Source: Taxillus chinensis
Taxonomy: Eukaryota; Streptophyta; Magnoliopsida; Santalales; Loranthaceae
Length of the DNA stretch: 64,000 nucleotides
NCBI GenBank assembly: GCA_023512835.1
Contig: CM042089.1
Span: forward strand, 48,351,504-48,415,503
Direction: 5' to 3'
The position numbers and the translations under genes are program-made. Within the stretch, counting starts at the first letter, position 1, and every line of letters starts with the position of its first letter. The notes under the pieces are model-generated. The model was given only the letters and a program-made list of their open reading frames with translations, ran no database searches and was not told the origin of the DNA. Positions 43,897 to 55,094 of this stretch are shown one piece after another.

Positions 43897-46129
43897 TTAT
43901 CCTGTAGCCGCTTGTCAAGCTGTACTTGGAGTACAATGGTTACAGACGCTTGGTCCCATTGAAATGGATTATCAAAAGTTATTGATGATTTTCAAGTTAA
44001 ATGGAAATCATTGTCAATTTCAAGGAATTAGAAGATCGGGTCTGGAATTTCTTTCTCACAAAGAATTACTGCAATTGAATGGAAAAGGACTCTTTTTACA
44101 AATTAATGATATTGAGGAAGAGGATAGTAATTCGAATCACAGTGAAGCTGTGCAAGAATTGCTCCATCAATTTGCAGAGGTGTTCCAACAACCAAAAGAA
44201 TTACCACCATCTCGTGATCATGAACATCACATTCCATTGCTGCCCGGAAGTAACCCAGTTAATGTGCGCCCTTATCGATATCCGTATTATCAAAAATCGG
44301 AAATCGAAAACATGGTGAAAGAATTTTTGGATTCTGGGTTGATTCGCCATAGTTGTAGCCCCTTTTCTTCACCGGTGTTGCTGGTAAAAAAGAAAGATGG
44401 ATCATGGCGCTTTTGTGTGGATTATAGAGCTCTCAATCGCATCACAATTAAGGATAAAAATTCTATTCCAGTTATTGACGAATTATTAGATGAATTACAT
44501 GGAGCCAAATTCTTCTCCAAAATGGATTTACGCTCCGGCTATCATCAAATTCGAGTAAGTACTCCGGATATCCCTAAAACTGCTTTCCGTACGCACGAGG
44601 GACATTATGAATTTGTTGTGATGCCATTTGGTTTAACCAACGCACCTTCCACTTTTCAAAGTTTGATGATCAATATTTTTTGCCCATATCTACGTAAATT
44701 TATCCTGGTGTTTTTAGATGATATCTTAATATATAGTAGAAATTGGGAGGATCATTTGTGCCATCTCCATACTGTTTTGAAAATTCTAGCGACCGACAAG
44801 TTATTCGCTAAGGAATCGAAATGTTGTTTTGGCGTTGAACGAGTGGAATATTTGGGGCATTTCATATCCGCTGCAGGTGTGGCTGTGGATCCTGCAAAAA
44901 TTCAATCCATAATGGGATGGCCAATTCCAACTACGGTTAAAGGAGTACGGGGATTCCTTGGTCTTGCCAGGTATTACCGTAAGTTTATTAAAGATTTTGG
45001 CAGTATAGCTGCTCCATTGACTCGATTGACTACCAAAGACGGATTTAATTGGAATTCTGAAGCTGAAGAGGCCTTTGTCAAGTTGAAACAGGCCCTTACC
45101 TCTCCCCCCGTTCTGAAATTGCCAGAATTCTCTCAATCCTTTGAGATTGAATGTGACGCCAGTGGGGTAGGTATTGGAGCAGTTCTAACCCAAAAGGGTC
45201 GCCCTGTGGTTTTTTTTAGCGAAGCCCTTAAAGGTTCTGCCCGAGCCTTATCCACCTACGAAAAAGAAATGCTAGCAATCGTTAAGGCGGTTACTAAATG
45301 GCGACCTTATCTATTGGGCAAATCTTTCATCGTACACACAGATCAAAGGAGTTTGAAGTACTTACTTGAACAACGGATTACTACTCCTACCCAGTCACGA
45401 TGGTTACCCAAATTGATGGGTTATGATTATGTTATACAGTACAAGAAGGGTAAGGAAAATCAAGGGGTAGATGCACTGTCTCGTCGTGTGGAATTTGAAT
45501 GTACGGCTATCTCCATACCTAAGTCAGATTGGTGGTATGAATTACAACAGGAAGTTAAAGGTGACTCATTCTACTCTAATTTTCTAAAATCACAATCACC
45601 AGACGCACGTATCTCATATTACGAGCGTGATGGGGTATGGTTTCATCGTGATCGAGTTTTGCTGAGTCCGACCTCAACTATTATTCCAGCCATTTTATCC
45701 CATGTGCATTCTTCTCCAATGGGTGGACACTTTGGGTTCCATAAAACGCTGAGTCGCTTGAGTTGCAGTTTCTTTTGGCCAGGGATGCGTAAATCAGTTA
45801 AGGAATTTATAAGGGAATGTCATGTTTGTCAAACTTGTAAATATGAATCATTGCAACCAGCAGGACTTTTACAACCTTTGTCAATTCCGGAGAAGATTTG
45901 GATGGAAATATCAATGGATTTCATTGAAGCTTTACCGCTGTCTCGTGGGTATAATGTGATTATGGTAGTTGTTGATCGATTATCCAAATATGCACATTTC
46001 ATTCCCTTAAAACATCCAGATACTGCAGTTTCTGTTGCTGGTGTTTTTCTCAAGAATGTTATCAAATTACATGGAATTCCTATTTCTATTGTTAGTGATA
46101 GAGATCGGATTTTTTTAAGTACATTCTAG
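43897..46129 (+). pseudogene. Reina RT, RNase H and integrase up to a nonsense codon
   Basis: A 740-codon open stretch. [71 protein letters not shown] and FLDDILIYS (44711-44737, catalytic DD). RNase H: FEIECDASGVGIGAVLTQKG, KEMLAIVKAVTKWRPYL and VHTDQRSLKYLLEQ. Integrase zinc domain: HVHSSPMGGHFGFHKTLSRL and RECHVCQTCK. Integrase core: EISMDFIEALPLSRGY and GIPISIVSDRDRIFL. A TAG at 46127-46129 sits where the family usually has Trp after S-x-F. Apart from this stop, all catalytic residues I can locate are present. Confidence 0.95.
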
Positions 46130-46963
46130 AAGACGTTGTTCCAATTACAGGGCACATCATTGCACATGAGCTCGAGTTACCATCCTCAGATAGATGGTCA
46201 AACGGAGGTCGTTAATAGAACTTTGGAACAATATCTCCGTTGTTTCACACATGATCAACTAAGTAAGTGGGTTGATTGGCTACCTTGGGCAGAATTCAGT
46301 TATAATACTGCTATTCATTCTATGACTAAAGTCTCACCCTTTGAGGTGGTTTATGGGATTCCGCCTCCCACCTTGTTGACTTATATACCGGGCACGACTA
46401 AGGTTCAAGCTGTCGATGAGACTTTACGGGCTAGGGAGGTGATTTTACATGAATTGCGAAAAAATTTGGAGCTAGCTCGTAATCGTATGAAGATACAGGC
46501 GGATCGCCATCGTCGTGAAGTGAACTTTGAGGTCGGGGATTATGTGTATTTGAGATTGCAACCCTATCAGCAAATTTCGGTTGTCCATCGAAGTTCCCAT
46601 AAACTCTCTCCCTGTTTTTATGGACCTTACCGAATTGCGGCTAAAATTGGGCAGGTCGCGTACAGGCTCAAATTACCGGATTACGCCAAGGTTCATGATG
46701 TGTTTCATGTCAGTCTTTTGAAGAAACATTTTGGTGCAGCACACATTCCCACGCATCAACTTCCTGTGCTCGATGACACTTCTAATGAACTTCCACAACC
46801 TGAAGCTATATTGGATCATCGTGTCGTGCAGAAAGGACGATATCAGCCGCAACATGAAGTTTTGGTCAAATGGACAACTGGATCTATTGCTGATGCTACT
46901 TGGGAGAATCAACGACGTTTTTCTAAATCATATCCTTCTTTTCAACCTTGCGGACAAGGTTGA
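46130..46963 (+). pseudogene. Reina integrase end and chromodomain
   Basis: Same frame as the RT, after the TAG. The integrase core ends SSYHPQIDGQTEVVNRTLEQ (catalytic Glu) and WAEFSYNTAIHSMTKVSPFE. The GPY/F-type module reads VGDYVYLRLQPYQQ, KLSPCFYGPYRIAAKIGQVA and DVFHVSLLKKH. The C-terminal chromodomain is PEAILDHRVVQKGRYQPQHE, VLVKWTTGSIADATWEN. It ends at 46963. The chromodomain confirms a chromovirus. Confidence 0.93.
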
Positions 46964-46964
46964 T

Positions 46965-46979
46965 TTGAGGCGGGTGGAT
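46965..46979 (+). promoter_or_regulatory. Polypurine tract of the Reina-like element
   Basis: TTGAGGCGGGTGGAT directly before the 3' LTR; purine-rich with two T interruptions. Confidence 0.75.
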
Positions 46980-47332
46980 TGATATGGGTGCCCAGCTGGA
47001 GCGCGCGTGGTTCTACTATCGTTACAAGTGGAGATCAAATTACCTGTACAGATGGATACAGAACAATAAGCCGATCGCGTGCATGGATGACAAATGGAAG
47101 ATATTGATATAGGAAGTTATTATTTCACAGTTCATTTATTTGTAGTTGGTTTATTTACGGTTAATAATATGGTTGTAATTTGCAGTTTGCTTGCAGTTGA
47201 TTGTATTTGAATGTGTATTTAAAGGATACGTTATAAGCAGAAATATCAAGAAGTATTTTCAGAATATCCTCTGTTCTCTGCTATCTCTCTTCTTATTTTC
47301 AAATTCTCCATTAAACACGTGTGGACATAACA
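46980..47332 (+). repeat. 3' LTR of the Reina-like element
   Basis: 353 bp, two substitutions from the 5' LTR, followed by the CTTGC target copy. Confidence 0.97.
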
Positions 47333-47337
47333 CTTGC

Positions 47338-48989
47338 TTTGAAATCAAGATTTTGAGATTTATTTGTGTTTAATTTCTTCGACTCCTACATAGGTTGCTA
47401 TGAATTTGGTTCCTAATCCATAACTGTGTGACAACTGTGTGCGTGTTGCTGTGCCCTTCTGAATTGATGTTTATCTCTGTAACCGGTGTCATTGATTTGA
47501 TCTATTGTTTGCAGGTATTTCTCTTTGTATTTGTGTATTAATGTTGCTTCTTTCTTATTTATCATCTTGTTTCTTCATCATAATCATGATCGTTATTATT
47601 ATTATTATTCACTAACTTATTTAGTTTTCATTATTTTTGATTTTACAGCCTTAAAAAATATACTGATTTTAGGATGGATCCATATGAAAATATGTAGATT
47701 GTGCAGGACAAGGTCTTTAATTTTGAGGCTAATTAACTGTTCTTTCGGAATTTTGATAAAGAAATGTTAATTGGTGGGGACTTTTTTTATTTATAAATTT
47801 ATCAATAATATGATATTGTTGGCTTTTATTTTTCCCAACATTGGATTCATTCATTATCATTATTCATTTTTGTCATTCATTTTATTGTTCATTGTATTGA
47901 TTTATTGATTTCATTATCATTGATTGATTCATTGTTATTATTCATTTTCATTATTGTTCATTGATTTATCATTATTCATTATTACATTATTCATTGATTT
48001 TATTCATTCATTTCATTGGTTATGGGTCATTCATTTGATTGATCATTGTTCATTGGTTCATATATTTCATTGGTGAGTGCTTTTTAACTCTATTCTACAA
48101 ATTTGTTTGTACTATTCAATTTACAATTGGTGTTCTCTCTATTTTTTGTCTTTAAATTTGTAATTTCAGTACTGATGTGAGATATCCAATCTGCTTGTGA
48201 AGGCAAGGTTGATTTCTTGGCCTGGTTTTCTCTGGTTATTTCAACAATCATTGAATTATATTTTATTATTGTCGTTGTACTGGGTTTTAAAAATATAGTG
48301 TTCTACTTTAAATAAAGGCCTGGCTGCAAGTGAAGAAGGCAGCTGAAGCTATCAAGGAACTTGAGGTTGTTGGTGAGCTTGTAGACCTCACAGTGGATCT
48401 TGATAACCGACAATGACGATGGAGATTGATATATGGCAGTGCTTTCTTGCACTCGAGGTGAGTTATATGGGACAAATTTATTTAGATATTTGTCAGCAAA
48501 TATTTTGTCATTATATAATTCATATTACTTTTATTAACAATTTGTATTATTGTTGCAGCCATGAAAACATAGAACTGAGAACTTGGTCGTGATTCTAATA
48601 CAAGTGGTCAAGTAGCTTTTAGTGAATTTCTGATTATATAATTCATATTAGCTTTTTTTCTTTTGAATTTGTTGATGGTGCAATAGGCCACACATTATGC
48701 AGATGTCCAAAGTTCTTGATGAGCAAATTGGTGATGGGCAACTAGTGTGGCCCGTGCAATTATTATGCGAGTGGATTGGCTTGAATAAGATGGATCACAG
48801 TTATGGATTACGGATTAGTGGGCATTTGTTGGATTTCAAACTTGTAAATTTAAACTTGTAAATTTGTAAAGATTCAGGTGTTATTTTTGTAATAGCTTGT
48901 AATTACATTTATTATTTTAGAATATAATAGTGTATTTTAAAGTGAGTCAGTCTGATAAAAATAATTTCTTAGAAAAAATTGTTATTTAT
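47338..48989 (+). other. Right interior of the long hAT-like element, possible exon remnants
   Basis: AT-rich with ATTCATT-type low complexity (47845-48065). A short island at 48325-48420 translates as KKAAEAIKELEVVGELVDLT before a break, and is followed by a possible donor GAGGTGAGTT (about 48458). Other intron-like borders are TTGCAG (about 47511) and TTGCAGCC (about 48556). It could be a remnant of a captured multi-exon gene; no product is recognised. Confidence 0.35.
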
Positions 48990-49278
48990 TATTATTTTGA
49001 ATGAATGTTAAATGAGCTTTAAACGAGTTGAGTTACTTGTTTAAGACTTGAGTAATGACTTAATCAAGTTCGAGCTTGAGTTCAGTTTTAGAAATTATGA
49101 ATTATTAATTCTAATTCGAGCTCGAGTTAGCTAATTGAGGGCTTGATTCAGCTCGAATAATCAAGTTCAAATTTGAGCTTAATGAAGTGTTAAATGAGCT
49201 GAGTTAGGAGTTTTAAAGCTCGGCTCGAGTTTGAGTTTGGTTCGATTCGATTTGGTTCATTTACAAGCTAGTAGGAAC

Positions 49279-50200
49279 AAATCAGAACGTAAGGATCTGG
49301 ACGAGGCAGTGCAAAAAAAAGGGACCAGACGACGATGTCGGCGCCATGCCGAGAAGGAGCGAGGCGGCACAGCAACGTCTAGTTATGCCGGACTGCTTGA
49401 GACGGCGAAAAAGTCCAAATTCAAATAATGTTAAATTCAAATATATTTATATTTATACATATATTTTAAAAAGTTAAATAATCTATTAATACTTAAATAA
49501 AATTGTAAAAGGCAAGGTAAAGATAAATGACTATCAACCAAATTTTACCGAGAGATTCATCTCTCATAGAAGGGAGGGATTGACCGGTGTTTTTTCCTTT
49601 GTCCACCATGCTTTTGCCTTGTTTCATTTTATTATTTAATTATTATAATATTTTATTTTATAGAATAAAACTTTTGAAGTAAATAAAAAAGACATCATTA
49701 CCTCACTCAAAAATTTAAATTATTTAATTTGTTTAAACAATTAATTCACAATATTATACTTTTAAAAAAGGAGAAATTGATGTATCCCACCAGCAACCAA
49801 TCTGAGTAAATATTATTGGTAAAAAAACCTCACGTCGAAATTATCCAGAACATAAAAAAATTAAAATAAAATCATGCCCAATAATATCCGCAATTAACAC
49901 CCAGGGAAAAGGCCATCATCTAATTAAAAGCAAGAAATATAATAAGACTAAATTATCATTCTCATCAAAGTACCAAAATTATTTATTCCTCGGAACAAAG
50001 TTTCTCGAAAAAAAAAAAGTAACAAAAATCAGGCATAGGCCCATAAATCACATCTCTCCATTCAAAAAAATCTATCATAATGGTTAATTTTTCTGGTAGA
50101 CGATTTACAACAAAATTGGGACAACAAGAAGGAAACGGTAAAAGAGCAAGTTTGGATCGGACACAACCTCCTCATCCTTCTTGTTGTTGTACTTCTTCTT
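49279..50200. other. Intergenic DNA
   Basis: AT-rich. No gene, TIR or LTR recognised. The part nearest 50200 probably holds the 3' UTR of the gene on the minus strand. Confidence 0.6.
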
Positions 50201-50704
50201 TTATCTATGGGCAGTGATCAGAGTTTCGATGAACCTCAACCCATCAAATCTCGGCGCGAATTGATCTACCGATCCGCGCGAGGAGCTTTTCTGGTTATTG
50301 CTCGATCGAGCCTCCTGGTACACAAAATTTCAAAATCTGATCAATTAGAGGAGTGATTTCATATAATCCGCTAGCTTAGTCTATCGGATTACAAACTAGA
50401 AAAATCAAAACCGAGCCTAGTTTCGTAGGGGAACGGAGAGGGATCTGAATTGGTATTCAAAGATTTTTCGAAGCAGCGATCGATCCACGCAAGACTAAAA
50501 ATCGGGTAGTCAAGAAAACTGTATCGGGAACCAAACAGGACGAAATTGAAGATAAACAGGTGAAGAGGTGAAGGAAGTTGAGATCCGTACCTCGTGAGTG
50601 TTCTGAATCTGGTAGTCGCCGACAACCCTCGTTGAAGACGGAACGGCGATGACGGAAGCAGAGGCAGCCGCCACGGACGCAGCGAAGAATCCTGATTTCT
50701 TCAT
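50201..50704 (-). CDS. Small conserved-type plant protein, two exons, function unknown
   Basis: Exon 1 is 50704-50591 (ATG to GAG, 38 codons). The intron is 50590-50315 with GT (GTACGG) and a CAG acceptor, phase 0. Exon 2 is 50314-50201 with TAA at 50203-50201 (37 codons). The 75-residue product starts MKKSGFFAASVAAASASVIA, a hydrophobic Ala/Ser-rich N-terminus that may be a signal or organelle peptide. It has a polar middle (EARSSNNQKSSSRGS) and ends FAPRFDGLRFIETLITAHR. I recall this C-terminal motif from small uncharacterised proteins of many plants, but cannot confirm it by search. Splice sites, an upstream TATA motif and the absence of lesions argue for a real gene. It is the only intact host gene in the window and is too short and split to appear as a long ORF. 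Confidence 0.85.
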
Positions 50705-50821
50705 ATTTTCCCGAGAAAATAAAGAATTTCTCTCGGGAAAATTGGGAGAGAAGGTGCGAGGGAACTATTGCGACATCGGGGCTGGTTGCCTGTTTTCTCC
50801 ACAACGGTACGCGCACGCATA

Positions 50822-50830
50822 CATATATAC
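50822..50830 (-). promoter_or_regulatory. Probable TATA box of the two-exon gene
   Basis: The minus strand reads GTATATATG about 120 bp upstream of the ATG. A CCCATTGG (inverted CCAAT) motif lies about 20 bp further upstream, near 50840. This gives a 5' UTR of about 80-90 bases. Confidence 0.55.
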
Positions 50831-50879
50831 CCAACCAACCAATGGGCGGTGCTCAATGCTTACGCATAAAAGAGTATAA

Positions 50880-51650
50880 AGGGCCAGCACAATTTAGAGG
50901 GAAAGAAAATAGTTGGAGGAAAGATAGGTGGAAAAAATATTATATGGTTAGGGTTGAAAAAGTTTTTTTTTATAATTAATCGTAATTAGGAAAAAAAAAA
51001 GTAGTATTTTTTGAAATTTTAATTTTAATTTTATAAATATAATTATATAAATTTATGTAATATGTGAAATACGATAATTTTATAATTTTAATAATTTTTC
51101 ACAGGAAGTTCCGTCATTTTCGTTATCATAAAATTATTCTCTATTTTCCATAACTTTTTTATGCATTTTCTTTCTATCCTTCATTTTTCATCCCTTGCCA
51201 AATAATATAAGTTGAATTTTTCGTGTCTTTTCCACATACCCTATATTTTCCATAGTATTTCCACTCTTACCCGACAAGAGATAAAAGGGAATGATATGTT
51301 TGGTATGAGTTATTCTATTTAGGTTCGTGTTGAATTTTAAAATGGAAATAATTTTTATTTGGTGAAGGAAGAATGTATATTAAAAATAATATTTTTTTAA
51401 AAATAAATGTTATAATATATATATATATATATAATATTATAGGTCCAGATAAAGTAGAAGGAAAAAAAAATCATAGGTCTCTCACTAAAATTAAGTTTAA
51501 ATATGAAAACATAAATAATTAGAAATAGTTTTTTTTAAAAAAATTATGGAATCTACTTATTTAAAAAAATAAATTATGAAATTAAAAAAGAGCTCAGATG
51601 GACATACCGTTTTTAAAAATAATCACCAAATTCATCCGGCGTACCTAATG
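50880..51650. other. AT-rich intergenic DNA
   Basis: Nothing recognised apart from A/T runs and a short TA repeat (51415-51432). Confidence 0.6.
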
Positions 51651-52603
51651 TGTAATGACTCATATTTGAAGGAGGTTGGTAAATGGCATATAATTGAGGT
51701 AAATAGCTCGTATTTGAATTTACCAGCATCATTTTCATGATGTGCCTGAAAACGCAGTTGTTTTGATTATAATTGAGGTTTATTTGAAGTCTAAATTATA
51801 CAGAAATATTATAGTAATATATAGCAACAAATAAAATAGTTAATTAATTAGTCAATTCAGTTGTTATATTATTTAATATTATTAATATTAAAAGGAAATT
51901 TAGGATTTAATTAAATAAGAGTTTTTTGGTACTTCTCTTAGCTTAAAAAGAGTTGCTTGGTGGATATGAAAGCAAATGTATAATGGGATTAGAAAACTTG
52001 GTAAAAGAGATTATTTAATGAGCAAGGAATTAATATTATAATAGAATTAGGATGGGATTACAACTTTAGAAGAGAGGGAGACCATTTCTATAAATAAGGA
52101 TGTCGTTCAAGGATATAGGTTGATGATCTCTCACGTTGGGAGTCGTTCCAAGATGTAGGTTGATGATCCTTCACGTTGGGAGAACCCTAGCCTCCTAAAA
52201 GAGAGTGTGAGAGAGAGAGAGAGAGAAGCCAAAGTTTAGAGATTTAACTTGTTCTTGGGTGTTCTAGCGAGTGTAGCCGGTTCCTACGTGTTCGAGGTAG
52301 GTGGTTCTATCCTTCTACGTCTCTATTAGGGTATAGCCATATCTAAAATAGATTCAACTAGGGGTTGAACATAAAATGAACAAATTATGCATGTAACTAA
52401 GATGTGAGATCTAGACAATGGTGTTCGACTTTCAAAGGTAATGTTGAGGACTAGAAATTGAGGGTAAGAGATAGTTTGGTTAAGCTTGAGCATATCAGGA
52501 GGTAGGGCGCGTTATGATAGCGCAGCCAGGGCGTGCACGTGGCGATGGGCACCACGTGGTCATTGAATGTCACATGCACATGGCGATTGAGCACCACGTT
52601 TAC
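51651..52603 (+). repeat. Left part of a gypsy LTR interrupted by the LARD
   Basis: It begins TGTAATGACTCATATTTGAA, like the starts of the other gypsy LTRs (TGTAAAGACTCG, TGTAATGACCCG). A short GA run is at 52211-52226, again in leader position. Repeated CACGTGGCGATGGGCACCAC-type units fill 52530-52600 and resume at 61184-61250. Confidence 0.75.
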
Positions 52604-54207
52604 TGTCACGCCCCCAAATCCTGAAAACAACAGAACTAGGAACGCAACTTCCCCACACCCACACTACAGGGGTCGAGGGGATTAGTGTTCAACCCAATCA
52701 TGTACAACTCCACAACAGGGGTAGAATTGTACTTCCCAATGTATTTAATTCAAGATTTATTAAAATGATACGACATTGTATTCAATTCCCACAATATCCA
52801 ACACATAGAATAACTCACATATAAGTTTCACCAACAAGGTTCTACAACTCCCACGGACCCAAGTCCGGGAAATAAAATGATAAAATAAAATAAAAACAAA
52901 TCGTCTACTAAATAAATTCTACACCAAGGATGTTCCGTCCTGCTTCACTATGGCTCCACCAGCTACTCCCTACAACCTGTAGGAAATAAAAAAAATAAAG
53001 TAGGGTGAGCATGAATGCCCAATAGGTGATCCCCATCTCCAGTACTCTATTACATGAATTCCTAAGTCTGTATGATCAGTGTATGCTTGTGCTAGTGTAG
53101 TGTCACATTCTATCACAATTAAATTTCATTAAATCACAAATAAGACATCATATCACATTTCCATCATTAAAGGTTCACACTGGCCATTCATCCATCCATG
53201 GGATTCCCGCTACCAACTCCAGGAATTCATATCACTACTAGACAGCCATATGTGGGACCTGTGGTGTCTCTGACAACCTGCCACATAAGGGACCTGCGGC
53301 CTCTTGCCAGTTCTATGTGGGACCCACAGTTAACCCAACCAATCTCATCACAAAATCAACACCTATAATTAATAAATACCAATTTATCACATAGTCCACA
53401 CACATAATTAATAAATACCAATTTATCACATCCACACATAATTTACAACACCAATTCCAATCACCAAATCCACACGCATTAAACACTAACTCAGCAATCC
53501 CATAATTGAACTATATCCCATATATAGGTATAACTATATATATATATATATATCATCAAATAACTAATATCAAGCCACAAATATCATTTTTTTTAAATAT
53601 CAAATTAATATTATCAAGCACAACTAAATTAAGTTTTTAATGTCAAATTAATGGAAACACACCACAGATAATATCTTTGATGCTAAATTATAAATATCAG
53701 CCTAATAATACTTTCAATATTTACACTATAGGTTTCAAGCCCACACAATGTATATATTTGACATACCAAACCAGTCCAAGCACAACATTATCTTTATTAT
53801 TGGTATTATTATTAGTATTATTTTTAAATTATTTGATTTAATATACGGCGCCGACTCCATCACCCACTATTATCACTTGCGCCGACTCCATCATCCACGA
53901 CGTGCGTACCAGACCCACAGCGTGCGTACCAAATCCATGGCAGCGGCTCAGATGCCGCCGCCCCCTTCTCTCCCTCTACACCAATGCGGCAAGACGTTCG
54001 GGCGCGCCGGCGTGCAAGTGCACGGACATTCCACAGGCGGCAGTTGCTGCCGCCCCTTCCCCTTCTCCCATCTCCACGTGGGGCGGCAATCGCCACTGCC
54101 CCCTCCACTTCCATCTCCACCGCACGGCCGGTATTTGCCGCTGCTCTTCTTCCACCTCCACGCCAGCAAGGTTGCTCCAACGCACACGCACCAACGACAA
54201 CGACTCA

Positions 54208-54251
<44 letters not shown>

Positions 54252-54731
54252 AGATATTTTCATATAAAACTTCAACCCATATTGATTCTACGATCTGCAT
54301 TCATGCAATAGGCTAATCAAGGATTAAGAATCACCTACCTCTTGCCTCCCGAAAGGATTAAACTTGCAAGAACGGTCTAGAATCGGAGAAAAACGACGAA
54401 GAACACGAAGAACAATATGCACTCCCCTCCGACGGCTAGGGTTTTTCAAAATAGAGTCATAATGAATAATAAAACCCTCAAACCCTATTTTTAATTAAAA
54501 ATCGTCCTCCTTTTTAATATTTCTAAAAAGCCCTCATAAATTTTATTTTTGATTTATTAACCCTCAATTTAACTCCCAAAAATTACTAAATAACCCCTGA
54601 AGGCTTTTGGACCTCAAATTAGGCCCAAATATAGTTAAAACGATTGTATTAATGGCCACATTCTCAAAATAACTTTTTTTAACATCAAATATAGATTATA
54701 AGTTATGCTAACACATATACGGATCCTTACA
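52604..54731 (-). repeat. LARD 3' LTR
   Basis: 2,128 bp. It differs from the right copy by scattered substitutions and small indels, for example near 52945 and 53275. It includes TA runs (53529-53552, 54211-54247) and a GC-rich block (53850-54200). Confidence 0.9.
53860..54180 (-). other. GC-rich open stretch in the LARD LTR (106 codons)
   Basis: A GC-rich island with open frames on both strands. The minus-strand frame begins MEQPCWRGGGRRAAA; the right LTR has it as 109 codons (60297-60626) because of a 9-bp in-frame indel. The sequence is low complexity and I do not claim a protein. It more likely reflects GC content or a leader region downstream of the TA-rich promoter. Confidence 0.3.
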
Positions 54732-55094
54732 TCCTCCCCACCTTAGAACTTTTCGTCCTCGAAAAGCCAACTGAATCAAATGTCACAACTATCGTCATTA
54801 GATGTCATAGACCTCGATATCCAACCAAGCCCACACCCACGTGAATTTAGTTATTGACACCTATTCTGACACACCCAAAACATCCTACAAATTTATTAAC
54901 CCACAAGCGCCGAGCTGATACAATATCTACCATAAACCGAAACTAGCATGTGCTCTTAATCAATAACTAATCACATGAATATAATTATGAGAACAACATA
55001 CAACAAACAAAATAACATAAAACAAACACACATGACACGATATCGGAAAAATCCTTACATTCTCTCCCCCTTAGGACTTTTCGTCCCCGAAAAG
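54732..55094 (-). promoter_or_regulatory. LARD polypurine tract with hairpin, duplicated
   Basis: Next to the LTR: TAAGGTGGGGAGGA on the minus strand, and hairpin CTTTTCGTCCTCGAAAAG (54749-54766). A second set, ATCCTTACAT, TCTCTCCCCC and CTTTTCGTCCCCGAAAAG, lies at 55051-55094, so the PPT-LTR junction is repeated 330 bp inside. Confidence 0.8.

Larger units (their letters stand above)
42161..47332 (+). mobile_element. Reina-like Ty3/gypsy chromovirus, complete structure, defective ORFs
   Basis: 5,172 bp with LTRs at 42161-42513 and 46980-47332, flanked by exact 5-bp repeats CTTGC (42156-42160, 47333-47337). Order: PBS, gag, PR, RT, RNase H, IN, chromodomain, PPT. The LTRs differ at only two of 353 positions (A/T near 42225, C/T near 42324), so insertion is recent. 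Short LTRs, a compact body and a CFYC...GHRC knuckle fit the Reina clade. Confidence 0.95.
38713..49270. mobile_element. Very long hAT-like element (10.6 kb, 5.4 kb without its gypsy insert)
   Basis: Left end TAGGCCTGTAAATGAGCC and right end, complemented, TAGCTTGTAAATGAACC. The 8-bp flanks are ATAGGAAC (38705-38712) and GTAGGAAC (49271-49278), seven of eight alike. Both subterminal regions (38716-38960 and 48990-49265) are full of CTCGAG/GCTCGCTCGA/TTCGAGCTC motifs in opposite orientation, as in plant hAT elements. No transposase is recognisable between them. The ends could belong to one element with cargo, or could be two members brought together; the TSD favours one. Confidence 0.7.

Noticed and set aside
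50457..50834. Minus-strand 125-codon frame over the host gene
   Set aside because: It runs through the intron and the TATA region in a different frame. The two-exon model explains the splice sites and the conserved ending better.
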